Shown here: positions 27,916 to 37,260 of the stretch, in pieces
Numbering within the stretch: the first letter of the stretch is position 1
Layout of the letters: every line of letters starts with the position of its first letter
NCBI RefSeq assembly: GCF_030816725.1
Contig: NZ_JAUSYG010000001.1
Span: 2,666,001 to 2,730,000 of the forward strand
Direction: 5' to 3'
Source: Pseudarthrobacter defluvii
GTDB lineage: Bacteria; Actinomycetota; Actinomycetes; Actinomycetales; Micrococcaceae
DNA length: 64,000 bases
Notes under the pieces: generated by a model
The model's input: the letters and a program-made list of their open reading frames with translations, nothing else
What the model was told of the DNA's origin: nothing
The model's database searches: none
Position numbers and translations under genes: made by a program

Positions 27916-28371
27916 TCAGTCATGCCGCAGGCTCTCCTGCACCGGCACCGCTACGGAGTCCAGGAGGCTGCGGACTATTGGATAGTCCGCCGGGATCCAG
28001 GGGAGGCCAAGCACCGCTTCCCGGTCCTGCAGGTCCACCCACCGCAGTTCGTCGTGGTCTTCAAGGGGCAGGGCGTTGCCGCGGGTCACTTCGGCGAACC
28101 AGACCCGCATGCTGGCCCGTTCATTCAGGGGCCAGCCCTGGGGCTCCTCCGCCGGCAGCTCCGGGCCCAGGCGCACGGCGATGCCGAGTTCCTCAGCCAG
28201 TTCCCGCACGAGTGCCGTTTCGGGTTCCTCGCCGGGTTCCACCTTGCCCCCTGGAAACTCCCACAACCCTGCCAGGTGCTCGGGAGCGCTCCGCCGCGCC
28301 ACCAGGAGTGCCGCCGGATGGGCCAGGTTGTCCACCACGGCTCCGCCCACTACCTGTATCAGTCCAGTCAC
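27916..28371 (-). CDS. Nudix hydrolase, MutT-like
   Basis: A 151-aa protein with a full Nudix box GGKVEPGEEPETALVRELAEELGI near residues 41-64 (G-x5-E-x7-REUxEExGU). LVARRSAPEHLAGLWEFPGGK is typical of (deoxy)nucleoside triphosphate pyrophosphohydrolases that remove oxidised nucleotides such as 8-oxo-dGTP. The GTG start is at 28371. It converges with the radical SAM gene. Confidence 0.9.
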   Translation of the reverse strand: MTGLIQVVGGAVVDNLAHPAALLVARRSAPEHLAGLWEFPGGKVEPGEEPETALVRELAEELGIAVRLGPELPAEEPQGWPLNERASMRVWFAEVTRGNALPLEDHDELRWVDLQDREAVLGLPWIPADYPIVRSLLDSVAVPVQESLRHD

Positions 28372-28541
28372 CGGCTCATTCTATGGGCCACAATGGGAAT
28401 GTCCGGAACAGCCTGCGGCACCCCAGGGAAGCCACGGGAATACGTCCTGCCCACCCTGGGTTTGCCCCACCGACCGGACCTTCCTGCCCCACTGCCGTGG
28501 CATCGCCCCCTTCCACGTTCCACCCTTCGAAAAGCAGGCAT

Positions 28542-29750
28542 ATGAGCAGCGTTCTTTCCCCGACCACGGCAGCCGGCACCAAGGCCCCCAATATCGGAGT
28601 GGCCATCCTTGCCCTGGCCATGGGCGGTGTAGGCATCGGCGTCACCGAGTTCACCATGATGGGCCTGCTGAAGGAAGTGGAACAGGGCCTGGGGATCAGC
28701 ACTCCCGAGGCCGGGCACCTGATCTCCGCTTACGCGCTGGGAGTGGTGGTTGGCGCTCCGGTGCTGGCCGCCGTCGGCGCCAAGCTCCCCCGCAAGAAGC
28801 TGGCAATGAGGCTCCTGCTGTTCTTTACCCTGGCCAACCTGAGCTCGTACGTGGCCCCGGATTACGGATCGATGCTCATATCCCGCTTTGCCGCCGGCCT
28901 CCCTCACGGGGCCTTCTTTGGAGTTGCCGCGGTCATCGCCGCGTCGCTGGTTCCCCCTACGCGGCGCGGCTGGGCAATTTCCATGGTCATGGCCGGGCTG
29001 AGCGTCTCGAACGTTGTGGGGGTACCGTTCGCCACGTGGATGGGCCAGACGTTCGGCTGGCGCCTGCTGTTTGTCCTGGTGGGCGCCATTGGCCTGCTGG
29101 CGTTGGGCATGGTGTGGAAGTACGTACCCTTCCAGGCTGCGCACCCCGATGCCAGCATCAGGCGTGAACTCGGCGCCCTCAAGCGGCTCCAGGTGTGGCT
29201 GGCCCTCCTGGTGGGGATCGTGGGGTTCGGCGGGTTCTTCGCCACCTACACCTACATCGCCCACACCATGACCGCGGTGGCCGGCATCCCGTCCGCACTG
29301 ATCCCCCTGGTGGTGGCGCTGTACGGGCTGGGCATGGTGGCCGGGAACATCGTGGGCGGCAGGCTGGCCGACAGATCCGTCATGGGCACCCTGTATTGGG
29401 TCCTCCCGGCCGTTGCCGTGGCCCTGGTGGTTTACGCTGTGGCAGCACACTGGCCGTGGAGTGCCATGGTCATGGTGTTCGTAGTGGGAGCGTCCGGCTC
29501 GATGCTGATTCCCGCCCTGCAGACGCGGCTGCTGGACGCCTCGCCGGACGCACCCTCGCTGGCATCCTCACTCAACCACGCCGCACTGAATGTAGCCAAT
29601 GCCCTGGGAGCCTTCCTCGGCGGCCTCGTCATCGCCCTCGGCTGGGGCTTCGTTGCCCCGGCACTCGTCGGTGCCGTCCTCGCGCTCCTCGGTTTCGGCG
29701 TCGCCCTCTTCAGCGGCCTGATGGAACGCAAAAGGCCGCTGAAGGCCTGA
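28542..29750 (+). CDS. MFS transporter, AraJ/DHA1-like
   Basis: A 402-aa membrane protein with about 12 hydrophobic segments. GVGIGVTEFTMMGLLKEV in the first helix, and PHGAFFGVAAVIAASL, are typical of AraJ/PbuE-like drug:proton antiporters (COG2814). The substrate is unknown. The start is ATG 28542 (MSSVLSPTTAAGTKAPN), where the hydrophobic core begins ~15 residues later; the long upstream open frame overlaps the Nudix gene and is not membrane-like. The ribosome binding site is weak. Confidence 0.88.
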   Translation: MSSVLSPTTAAGTKAPNIGVAILALAMGGVGIGVTEFTMMGLLKEVEQGLGISTPEAGHLISAYALGVVVGAPVLAAVGAKLPRKKLAMRLLLFFTLANLSSYVAPDYGSMLISRFAAGLPHGAFFGVAAVIAASLVPPTRRGWAISMVMAGLSVSNVVGVPFATWMGQTFGWRLLFVLVGAIGLLALGMVWKYVPFQAAHPDASIRRELGALKRLQVWLALLVGIVGFGGFFATYTYIAHTMTAVAGIPSALIPLVVALYGLGMVAGNIVGGRLADRSVMGTLYWVLPAVAVALVVYAVAAHWPWSAMVMVFVVGASGSMLIPALQTRLLDASPDAPSLASSLNHAALNVANALGAFLGGLVIALGWGFVAPALVGAVLALLGFGVALFSGLMERKRPLKA

Positions 29751-29901
29751 TTTACGCAGCCGTGGCCCTTACCGATGCCCTACCGGGAAGGCGGGCTAAC
29801 GATGCGGCAACGCCGCCCCCTGAGCTACTGACTTTGGGGGGTGCGTATGTTAGCTTGAGCCTCATCGGGACTATTAATCCCGGTCACAATGAGGAGGAGA
29901 C

Positions 29902-30177
29902 ATGGGTTTTCTTGCTTGGATTATTTTGGGCCTGATAGTTGGGGCCATCGTTAAAGCCGTTATGCCCGGACGGGTAGGCGGCGGCTGGGTGACCAGCCTC
30001 ATCCTGGGTGTCGTCGGAGCCATTGTTGGCGGCTGGATTGGCAGCCTCCTGTTCAACAAGGGCGATCTTGCCTTCTTCGACCTCGGCACCTGGATCCTCG
30101 CAATCGTCGGCGGCCTGGTTGTCGCCGGCATCTACGGAGCAGTCACCGGACGCGGAAAAGCCAGCCGCGCACCCTAA
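29902..30177 (+). CDS. GlsB/YeaQ/YmgE-type stress membrane protein
   Basis: A 91-aa membrane protein: MGFLAWIILGLIVGAIVKAVMPG, then GWVTSLILGVVGAIVGGWIG, then a third helix. Three glycine-rich helices define this transglycosylase-associated family, seen in acid and envelope stress, function unclear. AGGAGGAG precedes the ATG. It is monocistronic with its own terminator. Confidence 0.93.
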   Translation: MGFLAWIILGLIVGAIVKAVMPGRVGGGWVTSLILGVVGAIVGGWIGSLLFNKGDLAFFDLGTWILAIVGGLVVAGIYGAVTGRGKASRAP

Positions 30178-30202
30178 GCACTCTGTCAATCAATAACCAA
30201 GG

Positions 30203-30230
30203 GGCCCCGGATTTCCGGGGCCTTTCTTTG
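30203..30230 (+). terminator. Intrinsic terminator of the GlsB-type gene
   Basis: GGCCCCGG-ATTT-CCGGGGCC followed by TTTCTTTG, a compact stem-loop and T-rich tail 25 bases after the stop codon. Confidence 0.9.
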
Positions 30231-30292
30231 TGCCCTCGTCTTGATGCCCTCGACAGCAACGAACGGACGCGCGCCGTCCTACCGCCGCCGTC

Positions 30293-31219
30293 CTACCCTG
30301 CGCTTCCGGTGGCCGCGGCAGCCTGGATCCGGCGCTGGGACCGGGCGCTGGCGTAGAGGCAGACGGTGGCCGCGGTCCCGAGGTTGAGGCTTTCAGCGGC
30401 GCCATAGACGGGGACGGCCACCCGGTGGTCCGCAAGTTCCAGCTCCTCTTCGGAAAGCCCCTGCGCCTCGTTCCCGAAAAGCCAGGCGGTGGGTTGAGCG
30501 AGGTCGTATATGGATTCGGGGCCCGCGCCGGTGAGCCTGCGGCGGGCGCTCTCATCCTGCAGGACGTCCAGGTCCAGTTGCCCGTAACCGTCGGCGGCAA
30601 GGACGCCGATGCCGCGGGCCTTGCATGCGGCGGCCAGTTCGGTGGAGTCCGCGGCCAGCACCACGGGGAGGTGGAACAGCGAGCCGGCGGTGGAGCGCAC
30701 CGCCTTGGGGTTGTAGATGTCCACGCTTGACGCTGTGAAAACGACGGCGTCGGCGCCGGCGGAGTCCGCCGCGCGCAGCACGGTGCCTGCGTTGCCCGGG
30801 TCCCTGACCTGGCACAGTACGGCAATCAACCTGGGGCCGGCGTCGAGCACGTCCGCCAGGGATACATCCACGAAACGGCAGACGGCGACGATCCCCTGCG
30901 GGTTGACGGTATCCGCCATGGCGGCCAGGACGTCGTCGGTGGCCACCCGGGCGTTTGTGCCCTGCGCCAGTTTTTCAAACTCCGGAAATCGGTCCAGGCA
31001 GCTTTCGCTGGCGAACACCTCGGTGACCACCCCGGGAGCACCTGCCGCAAGCCGCTGCTGGTGGAGTTTGAGTGCCTCCCGGACTGCTTGCGGCCCTTCA
31101 GCCAGGAACTGGCCGCGCTTTAAACGGGCCGGGCGCCCTGCAAGCTTTGCCACGTCCCTCACCCGATCGGCTCGGGGATTGGACAGTGGAAGATCTTGCG
31201 GGCGCCCGGTTTCGTTCAT
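30293..31219 (-). CDS. TrmH/SpoU-family RNA 2'-O-methyltransferase
   Basis: A 308-aa SPOUT methyltransferase with all three motifs: RDPGNAGTVLRAADSAGAD (motif 1, ~140-158), WLFGNEAQGLS (motif 2) and VPVYGAAESLNLGTAATVCLY (motif 3). An N-terminal substrate-binding domain (residues 20-110) of the SpoU_sub_bind type is present, pointing to rRNA 2'-O-methylation. The specific nucleotide cannot be told. It follows rplT on the same strand; two small hairpins (31244-31259 and 31260-31277) lie between them. Confidence 0.92.
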   Translation of the reverse strand: MNETGRPQDLPLSNPRADRVRDVAKLAGRPARLKRGQFLAEGPQAVREALKLHQQRLAAGAPGVVTEVFASESCLDRFPEFEKLAQGTNARVATDDVLAAMADTVNPQGIVAVCRFVDVSLADVLDAGPRLIAVLCQVRDPGNAGTVLRAADSAGADAVVFTASSVDIYNPKAVRSTAGSLFHLPVVLAADSTELAAACKARGIGVLAADGYGQLDLDVLQDESARRRLTGAGPESIYDLAQPTAWLFGNEAQGLSEEELELADHRVAVPVYGAAESLNLGTAATVCLYASARSQRRIQAAAATGSAG

Positions 31220-31243
31220 ACAAGAACTGTAGTAGCTGACGCT

Positions 31244-31277
31244 TCCAGTTCCTGAACTGGCCCCTCAGGCGAGGGGC
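31244..31277 (-). terminator. Paired hairpins downstream of rplT
   Basis: CCAGTT-CCTG-AACTGG and GCCCCTC-AGGC-GAGGGGC lie side by side in the 70-base gap after the ribosomal protein genes. No T-run follows, so they may end infC-rpmI-rplT only partly or act as 3' stabilisers. Confidence 0.45.
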
Positions 31278-31289
31278 GGCAGCGGCTGA

Positions 31290-31679
31290 CTAGGCTGCGG
31301 CAACCTTCTTGGCGGAGGTGTCTGCCGGCAGAGAGTCCTTGGCCACCTGGACCAGTGCGGCGAAGGCGTTGGCGTCAGAAACGGCAAGCTCGGCCAGCAT
31401 GCGGCGGTCAACCTCGACCTCAGCGGCCTTCAGGCCCTGGATGAGGCGGTTGTAGGTGAGGCCGTTTGCGCGGGAAGCAGCGTTGATGCGCTGGATCCAC
31501 AGGCGACGGAAGTCGCCCTTCTTCTTCTTGCGGTCACCGTAGCTGTACACAAACGAGTGCAGCAGCTGTTCCTTGGCCTTGCGGTACAGGCGCGAACGCT
31601 GTCCGCGGTAACCCTTCGCCCGTTCAAGAACAACCCGGCGCTTCTTGTGGGCGTTGACCGCCCTCTTCACACGTGCCAC
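31290..31679 (-). CDS. rplT: 50S ribosomal protein L20
   Basis: A 129-aa protein starting [15 protein letters not shown], with the family block [43 protein letters not shown] sequence across residues ~40-78. It binds 23S rRNA early in 50S assembly. The GTG start at 31679 has GGAGT upstream; the ATG 30 bases earlier adds unconserved residues. Third gene of infC-rpmI-rplT. Confidence 0.97.
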   Translation of the reverse strand: MARVKRAVNAHKKRRVVLERAKGYRGQRSRLYRKAKEQLLHSFVYSYGDRKKKKGDFRRLWIQRINAASRANGLTYNRLIQGLKAAEVEVDRRMLAELAVSDANAFAALVQVAKDSLPADTSAKKVAAA

Positions 31680-31797
31680 GTGCGTACTCCTTCGAAAATC
31701 TGATCCCAAGCATCTGTTGCCGGTGTTCCGGCGGCCTGAGAAGGCTGTTTGGCAGGTGACGGACCACCGGTAGGCGGTCCATCAATAAACTTGGAAA

Positions 31798-31992
31798 CTA
31801 GATGCCGAGCATCTTCCGGATGACCTTGGCGTCGCCCTTGAAGACGATCTTGTCGCCGGCAAGGCGGCGGGTCAGGCGGCTGGACTTGTGCTCCAGGTAG
31901 TGGCGGCGGTTGGCCTGCTGGCGGCGCAGCTTGCCGCTGCCGGTCAGCTTGAAGCGCTTCTTAGCACCACTGTGGGTCTTCATCTTCGGCAT
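31798..31992 (-). CDS. rpmI: 50S ribosomal protein L35
   Basis: A 64-aa basic protein, [20 protein letters not shown]..., ending KVIRKMLGI. Length and sequence are canonical. The ATG at 31992 has AAGGAGAT about 10 bases upstream. It sits between infC and rplT in the conserved order. Confidence 0.97.
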   Translation of the reverse strand: MPKMKTHSGAKKRFKLTGSGKLRRQQANRRHYLEHKSSRLTRRLAGDKIVFKGDAKVIRKMLGI

Positions 31993-32110
31993 GGGAACCG
32001 ATCTCCTTACGTTTCTGCGGACCCGGGGGCCGGCAGTTCTATCGCGCAGCCACCCCTGCGGGCAGCATGCTGGTTGCTGACTGCCGGGGACACGCCCCGG
32101 CAGCTGTGAA

Positions 32111-33181
32111 CTAGTTGGTCTTCTTACCGGCCGGCTTCGGCACTGCCTTGGGGGCAGGGCGGGCAGCAGGCTTCGGTGCAGCAGGCCTGGCCACCGGCTT
32201 CGGCGGCGCAGGCACACCAGCCGGCTTCGGCGCCGCCGGTGCGGCCGCTTCCGGCTTGGCGGCAGCCGCAGGCCTGGGAGCCGGGGCGGCCTTGGGCGCA
32301 GGCGCCTTGGGGGCTTCCTGCTTCGGAGCGGCAGCCTTCGGCGCCTCCTGCTTTGGAGCGGCAGCCTTCGGCGCCTCCTGCTTTGGAGCGGCAGCCTTCG
32401 GCGCCTCCTGCTTTGGAGCGGCAGCCTTGGGGGCTTCCTGCTTCGGAACGTCGACCTTGGGGGCTTCCTGCTTCGGAGCTTCCTGCTCCGGAGCGGCAGC
32501 CTCCGGTTCGGTGGACACGGTGAAACCTTCCGGCAGGAGGTCCGCCAGTGACTGCGTCAGGGGGGCCTGGTCCTCGCCGGAGGTGTCCACGCGTCCCGAA
32601 GCCTTGGCTTCGTTCTGCGCCTTGGCCTCGGCACGCTGCGTGGCGCGGCGTGCTTCAGCCTTGGCTTCGGCCTTGTTCTTCAGCGGGCCAACCACCATGA
32701 CCATGTTGCGGCCGTCGATGCGGGGGCTGGACTCCACCACGCCAACTTCGGCGACGTCGTCGGCGAAGCGCTGGAGCAGGCGGATGCCCATCTCCGGACG
32801 CTGCTGCTCACGGCCACGGAACTGGATCATGGCCTTGACCTTGTCCCCGGCACCGAGGAAGCGGAGGGCGTGCCCGCGCTTGGTCTCGTAGTCGTGGGTG
32901 TCGATCTTCAGGCGGAAGCGGATTTCCTTCAGAACCGTGTTCGTCTGGTTCTTCCGGGCCTCACGTGCCTTGACCGCGGCCTCGTACTTGTACTTGCCGA
33001 AGTCCATCAGCTTGCACACCGGAGGCTTCGCCTGAGGTGCAACTTCAACGAGATCAAGGTCGGATTCGGCAGCCAGGCGCAGGGCATCCTCGATACGGAC
33101 GATTCCTACCTGTTCACCTGCAGGTCCGACCAGCCGCACCTCGGGGACGCGGATACGCTCATTGATTCTTGGCTCGCTAAT
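32111..33181 (-). CDS. infC: Translation initiation factor IF-3 with AUU start and repeat tail
   Basis: A 356-aa IF-3. The core (residues 1-~180) is normal: [35 protein letters not shown], and the C-domain with [19 protein letters not shown]. The reading frame has no ATG or GTG at the conserved start; instead ATT at 33181 lies seven bases after AGGAG, the rare start codon through which IF-3 regulates itself in E. coli. Residues after ~200 form an extension of about 150 aa, rich in Ala, Pro and Lys, with [10 protein letters not shown] decamers. Upstream of the start, 33182-33541 is a 360-base gap with the leader and divergent promoters. Confidence 0.95.
   Translation of the reverse strand: MSEPRINERIRVPEVRLVGPAGEQVGIVRIEDALRLAAESDLDLVEVAPQAKPPVCKLMDFGKYKYEAAVKAREARKNQTNTVLKEIRFRLKIDTHDYETKRGHALRFLGAGDKVKAMIQFRGREQQRPEMGIRLLQRFADDVAEVGVVESSPRIDGRNMVMVVGPLKNKAEAKAEARRATQRAEAKAQNEAKASGRVDTSGEDQAPLTQSLADLLPEGFTVSTEPEAAAPEQEAPKQEAPKVDVPKQEAPKAAAPKQEAPKAAAPKQEAPKAAAPKQEAPKAAAPKQEAPKAPAPKAAPAPRPAAAAKPEAAAPAAPKPAGVPAPPKPVARPAAPKPAARPAPKAVPKPAGKKTN
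32311..32480 (-). repeat. 30-bp tandem repeats in infC
   Basis: About 5.6 copies of a 30-bp unit starting at 32311, 32341, 32371, 32401, 32431 and 32461. The copies at 32341 and 32371 are identical and the next differs by one base. They encode the decamer PKQEAPK(A/V)(A/D)(A/V). The repeat keeps the frame, so copy number can vary without disrupting the protein. Confidence 0.9.
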
Positions 33182-33541
33182 GTTAAAGCTCCTGTGGTTG
33201 TTGTTGAGTCCGGCAAATAGAGAAGGCCCCCAATTGCCGGAGCAATCGAAGGCCTCAAACAAGTTGGCTGGCAACCCCTGAAGGGGGCCGCACGTACACG
33301 GTGCCGTCAAATGCCGGTCCGTGCCCAACCAGGTACCCGGCAACCTTACGTCCCTGGCAGGTTCCAAATGGAACGCCTGGGACAGCGGCTGACGCGGGTG
33401 GGAGAGAACTCCGCTTGCAAACTGCATGCCATTCTACAGAAAAAATTCCCGTCAACGCGGTGAAGCGCTGTTGGGAACCTGATTGTTTGGGACAATCCCT
33501 GAAATAACGACATCCAGTTGTTCTGTGTCAAGCTTACCAGT
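33182..33541. promoter_or_regulatory. infC leader and divergent promoter region
   Basis: This 360-base gap separates infC (minus) from the DUF1844 gene (plus). On the minus strand a TAGAAT near 33430-33435 could be the -10 element, giving a leader of about 240 bases. Close to infC an ATTGC-TCC-GGCAAT hairpin lies between two GGCC sites. Such leaders control infC-rpmI-rplT through L20 in Bacillus, but I cannot match a known structure. No ORF here is convincing. Confidence 0.4.
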
Positions 33542-33928
33542 ATGAGCACCTCAGACAGTAATTCGTACGTCTTCGAGCCCGGTGACGCAGGCGTAGACGT
33601 TTCCCAACAGATCCGGGACATCTCGGAGGTCCCCGCCATCGAGGTCATCACCACGGCCGCAGTCCACCTGATGAGCGCCGCCGCGGTAAAGCTCGGCTTG
33701 GCCGAGGAAGACAACGCCGCCGAGCTGAAGGACCTGGACGAGGCCCGGAAACTGATCACGGCACTGGCTGGCCTGGTTACCGCGGCCGCCCCCGAAATCG
33801 GCTCCCAGCACGCCGGTCCCTTGCGCGACGGACTGCGTTCCCTCCAGCTGGCATTCCGCGAGGAGTCGCTGATTCCGGATGCTCCGGGCAAGGGCCCGGG
33901 TGAAAAGTTCACCGGGGCAGTGAACTAG
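33542..33928 (+). CDS. DUF1844 protein
   Basis: A 128-aa soluble protein. IEVITTAAVHLMSAAAVKLGL and EARKLITALAGLV match DUF1844, a small helical family common next to infC in Actinobacteria. Function unknown. The ATG at 33542 is chosen over an upstream ATG (33518) because the earlier residues are not conserved in character. No strong ribosome binding site is present. Confidence 0.85.
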   Translation: MSTSDSNSYVFEPGDAGVDVSQQIRDISEVPAIEVITTAAVHLMSAAAVKLGLAEEDNAAELKDLDEARKLITALAGLVTAAAPEIGSQHAGPLRDGLRSLQLAFREESLIPDAPGKGPGEKFTGAVN

Positions 33929-33953
33929 GGAAGAACTCCCCCAAGCAACGTCC

Positions 33954-33990
33954 GACGGCGGGACGGCCTTTTGAAGGTCGTCCCGCCGTC
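33954..33990. terminator. Strong bidirectional terminator after the DUF1844 gene
   Basis: Fifteen-base arms (33954-33968 and 33976-33990) with one wobble pair and a TTTTGAA loop, between convergent DUF1844 and MFS genes. The stretch 34003-34132 after it holds nothing I recognise. Confidence 0.85.
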
Positions 33991-34132
33991 GCGCTTTAAC
34001 CATCCATTGCTCCGTATCTGCCGTTTAGCCGGGCCAAAAGGACAAATACGTGGGCCCACGCCCGCAGGGTTCCCTGGCCGAGCTTGCGAGGTGAGGGCGC
34101 GGGTGGGGAACAATCGATGACCGGGCAACCGG

Positions 34133-35428
34133 TCAGGCGGCAGCCTTCCGGCGGCGCCGCTGGAGCGCCAGGCCCACCACGCACAGCACCACACCCGCGG
34201 CGCCGACGGACACAAAGCCGCCGGACGGCCCCATGAGGTCTATAAAGACGCCGGCCAGCGGCGAACCGAGGGCAACACCGGCGGTCAGGGCCGAGCCGTA
34301 CCAGCCCATGGCCTCTCCACGCCGCTCCTCCGACACCAGGTCGGCCACCTTTTCGGAAGCCGCCGAGAGCACGGGCGCGCACAGCAGGCCCGGAAGGACG
34401 GAGACGAAGGCCAGCGTCCAGGTGTCATGGGCGAAAGCCATCGGCAGTGTCAGTGCGGCCATGCCCAGCAGCAGGAAGATCGGCGGGATGGGCCGGTGCA
34501 TGGCGCCGTAGATCAAGCCGCCCACCACGGAAGCGGCGCACCAGAAGACGAAGACGATGCCGATTTCGCTTTGGTGTCCGCCGATTTCAAGAGCGGCGAC
34601 GATGCCAACGTCCGTGCCGCTGAGGACCATTCCGGCGCCGGCGGCCACGGCGAAGAGCGCAGCGACCGTCGCGGTGAACCACGAGAAGCCGCCTGCCAGT
34701 CTTCCCCGCAGGCCCTGCGCCGCACTGGTGGCAGCCCCGGCGGGGGCCAGTTCCGCGGCGGCTTCCTGCAGATGGGCCGGAGCCGTGGACACGACCGCAA
34801 CCTCGGCAGCATGCTGCTCATCCTCCGCGCATTCCACCGTGAGGCCCTGGCTGCGGGTGGGCGGGTTGAACCACATGAGGAACAAGCCAGCGAGGGAGGT
34901 TGCCACTCCCACCACCGTGAGGCCCGCCATGCTGAAGCCGCTCGTGGCTACTACGGCGCCGGCCGCAGGGCCGATCATGAACACCATTTCCGTGGTGATG
35001 GCATCGAGGGCGAATGCGGTGCGGCGCTGGTCTCCCTCCGCCAGGACACCCAGGGATTGCCGGACCACGCTGAAGATGGGCAGCGTAAGCAGGCCGCCCA
35101 CGAAGACCAGCGGAAGAAGCCATTGGTAGGACACGTGCGGCACTACCGACCAGATCACCGTCTCCGAGATCACGGACGGGATGAGCGCAGTCCTCAGCCC
35201 CACAGTGTCTACGCGCCGGCCACGCCATGGCGCGCCCAAGGCGATGCCGATGGTCATGACAGCTGCGGCGGCACCGGCAGCGGCATATCCCTGGCCCAGG
35301 GTGAGCACGATGTGCAGGGTGAGCAGAACCCCGGCGGCCGAGTGCGGGATGCGGGCGATCATGCCCACCAGCAGCAGCCGGCGGATAGGCCGGATGGCGA
35401 GCAACTCCCGGTAGAGAGCGAAATTCAC
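34133..35428 (-). CDS. MFS transporter
   Basis: A 431-aa membrane protein with roughly 12 helices and a longer hydrophilic central loop (~205-255, rich in Ala and Glu). GAPWRGRRVDTVGLRTAL matches the cytosolic loop 2-3 motif of MFS permeases. The C-terminus ends in a basic RRRRKAA tail. Substrate unknown. The GTG start has AAGGA upstream. It follows sseB on the same strand by 59 bases. Confidence 0.88.
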   Translation of the reverse strand: MNFALYRELLAIRPIRRLLLVGMIARIPHSAAGVLLTLHIVLTLGQGYAAAGAAAAVMTIGIALGAPWRGRRVDTVGLRTALIPSVISETVIWSVVPHVSYQWLLPLVFVGGLLTLPIFSVVRQSLGVLAEGDQRRTAFALDAITTEMVFMIGPAAGAVVATSGFSMAGLTVVGVATSLAGLFLMWFNPPTRSQGLTVECAEDEQHAAEVAVVSTAPAHLQEAAAELAPAGAATSAAQGLRGRLAGGFSWFTATVAALFAVAAGAGMVLSGTDVGIVAALEIGGHQSEIGIVFVFWCAASVVGGLIYGAMHRPIPPIFLLLGMAALTLPMAFAHDTWTLAFVSVLPGLLCAPVLSAASEKVADLVSEERRGEAMGWYGSALTAGVALGSPLAGVFIDLMGPSGGFVSVGAAGVVLCVVGLALQRRRRKAAA

Positions 35429-35487
35429 GAAAGCGGTCCTTCAGGGTGCGCCGCAGCCCCGGCGGGGATCACCCATCGGCTGCCTGG

Positions 35488-36372
35488 CTAGTCGGGTGCG
35501 CGCCTCAGTTTGATTTCAAGGGAATCGACGCGCTCCCCAAACAATACATTCCGGGACCACTCCGCTTGGAGGCCGGCAACCAGTTCCTGGACACCAGCGG
35601 CGTCCAGGCCGTCCTCCAGGTACAACACCACCTGCAGTTCCGGCCCGGCACCGCCGCCTGGAACTACCGAGCCGTCGGCAGCCCTGGCGGCTACTCCCCT
35701 GCCGGGCAGGAGTTCGAGCCGGCGAATGGCGGCGAAGCCGGACACGGCGTGGCCCATTTCGGCCGCCAGCTCCGGGTCATCGTAGGAGGGGACCCAGTCA
35801 TGCTGCTTGGCGAGGGCCCAAACGCCGGGCCTGCGGACCACGAACGTCACGTCGGCGCCCGGGTCCAGGACCAGGAGTTCCGCTCCTTCAGCGACCGCCG
35901 AGAGCGCCGCCCGCGCGGCGTAAACGGCTACCGGGCGGGCTTCCGGGTGCCATGCCGACAGCGCGGCGGCCGAGGTGAATGCCGGCAGCGCGGTCCTGCC
36001 GTCGGCTGCCTTCAACGTCACCAGGGCCATGTCCGCCTGCTTGTCGGCGTGCAGCCCATGGCCGGTTTCTGCTTCTTCAGCCAGCTGCGCCACGATCGGT
36101 ATGAATACGCGAGTGGTTGCCAGCGCGGCAACCACGCCGGCTTCCCCGCCACGTCCCTCGCGCAGTGCGGCAACCGCGGCGACGTAGCCGGCGTCGGCCG
36201 TGCCGTCGTCGTCCTCGAAATTGTGGATTTTGGCGTCATCGCCCGCAAGGCTCCGCCCGGCCCAGGGTTGGCCCGCGGAGTCCGAGGCACCGCCGGCACC
36301 GGCCAGCGCTGCGGCAATGTGTCCGGGCAGCCGGCGGGCTGCAGGGCGTTCCGGTTCTTCGACGTTGGACAT
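35488..36372 (-). CDS. SseB-family protein
   Basis: A 294-aa protein of the SseB type, named after enhanced serine sensitivity in E. coli; biochemical role unknown. It contains TTRVFIPIVAQLAEEAE, ALPAFTSAAALSAWHPEARPVAV and AELLVLDPGADVTFVVRRP, the SseB N-terminal domain pattern. The start is ATG 36372 (MSNVEEPERPAARRLPGHIAAAL); the longer frame reads into hisA. It is 19 bases downstream of hisA and likely in the his operon. Confidence 0.82.
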   Translation of the reverse strand: MSNVEEPERPAARRLPGHIAAALAGAGGASDSAGQPWAGRSLAGDDAKIHNFEDDDGTADAGYVAAVAALREGRGGEAGVVAALATTRVFIPIVAQLAEEAETGHGLHADKQADMALVTLKAADGRTALPAFTSAAALSAWHPEARPVAVYAARAALSAVAEGAELLVLDPGADVTFVVRRPGVWALAKQHDWVPSYDDPELAAEMGHAVSGFAAIRRLELLPGRGVAARAADGSVVPGGGAGPELQVVLYLEDGLDAAGVQELVAGLQAEWSRNVLFGERVDSLEIKLRRAPD

Positions 36373-36391
36373 GGCTTGGCTGCCGCTTGGC

Positions 36392-37138
36392 CTAGCGCCG
36401 GCCGGCGACGTCGAGCGCTTCGGGCAGCGTGAAGGCACCGGCGTACAGGGCTTTGCCCACAATGGCGCCTTCGACGCCCAGGGGTACCAGCGAGCGGAGG
36501 ACCTTGAGGTCGTCAAGGCTGGAGATTCCGCCGGAGGCCACCACCGGCTTGCCGGTCTTCTCCACCATTTGCCGCAGGAGCTCCACGTTCGGTCCCTGCA
36601 GCGTGCCGTCCTTGGTCACGTCGGTTACCACATAGCGGGCGCAGCCTGCCTCTTCGAGGCGGCCCAGCACGTCCCACAGGTCCCCGCCTTCCTTGGTCCA
36701 GCCGCGGCCCGCAAGGGTGGTTCCGCGGACGTCAAGCCCGACGGCGATTTTGTCGCCGAAGCGCTCGATGGCCCGGGCGGTCCACTCGGGGTTCTCCAGC
36801 GCTGCGGTACCGAGGTTGACCCGCGCCACGCCCAGGTCGAGGGCCGCCTCAAGGGTCTCGTCGTCGCGGAGGCCGCCCGAAAGCTCCACCTTGATGTCCA
36901 GCCGGCCCACCACCTCGCGGAGCAGTTCGGCGTTGGAGCCGCGCCCGAAAGCGGCGTCCAGGTCCACCAGGTGCACCCATTCGGCGCCCTGCTGCTGCCA
37001 GTTGAGGGCTGCTTCGACAGGGGTGCCGTAGCTGGTCTCGCTGCCGGCCTCGCCCTGGACCAGCCGCACGGCCTGGCCATTGACGACGTCGACGGCGGGC
37101 AGCAGTTCAAGGACCGGAAGGTCATGTGCGGTGGTCAT
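36392..37138 (-). CDS. priA: Bifunctional HisA/TrpF isomerase (PriA)
   Basis: A 248-aa beta/alpha barrel. [17 protein letters not shown] gives the first catalytic Asp and [14 protein letters not shown] the second; VASGGISS and GAIVGKALY bind phosphate. In Actinobacteria this enzyme isomerises both ProFAR (histidine) and phosphoribosyl anthranilate (tryptophan). The start is ATG 37138, six bases after GAGG; ATG 37144 abuts that site. The dual role is known for the family and inferred here. Confidence 0.94.
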   Translation of the reverse strand: MTTAHDLPVLELLPAVDVVNGQAVRLVQGEAGSETSYGTPVEAALNWQQQGAEWVHLVDLDAAFGRGSNAELLREVVGRLDIKVELSGGLRDDETLEAALDLGVARVNLGTAALENPEWTARAIERFGDKIAVGLDVRGTTLAGRGWTKEGGDLWDVLGRLEEAGCARYVVTDVTKDGTLQGPNVELLRQMVEKTGKPVVASGGISSLDDLKVLRSLVPLGVEGAIVGKALYAGAFTLPEALDVAGRR

Positions 37139-37260
37139 ACTCATCCTCGGTGTTGGTTCTTGGATTGGGGGCGGGGGCGGGGTTCAGGCATGCCGTTGCG
37201 TGACGGCCGGACCGCCTGCCGGACCGCCTGCCGGCGTTCAAGCCGGCGGGCGGCCGGTGG

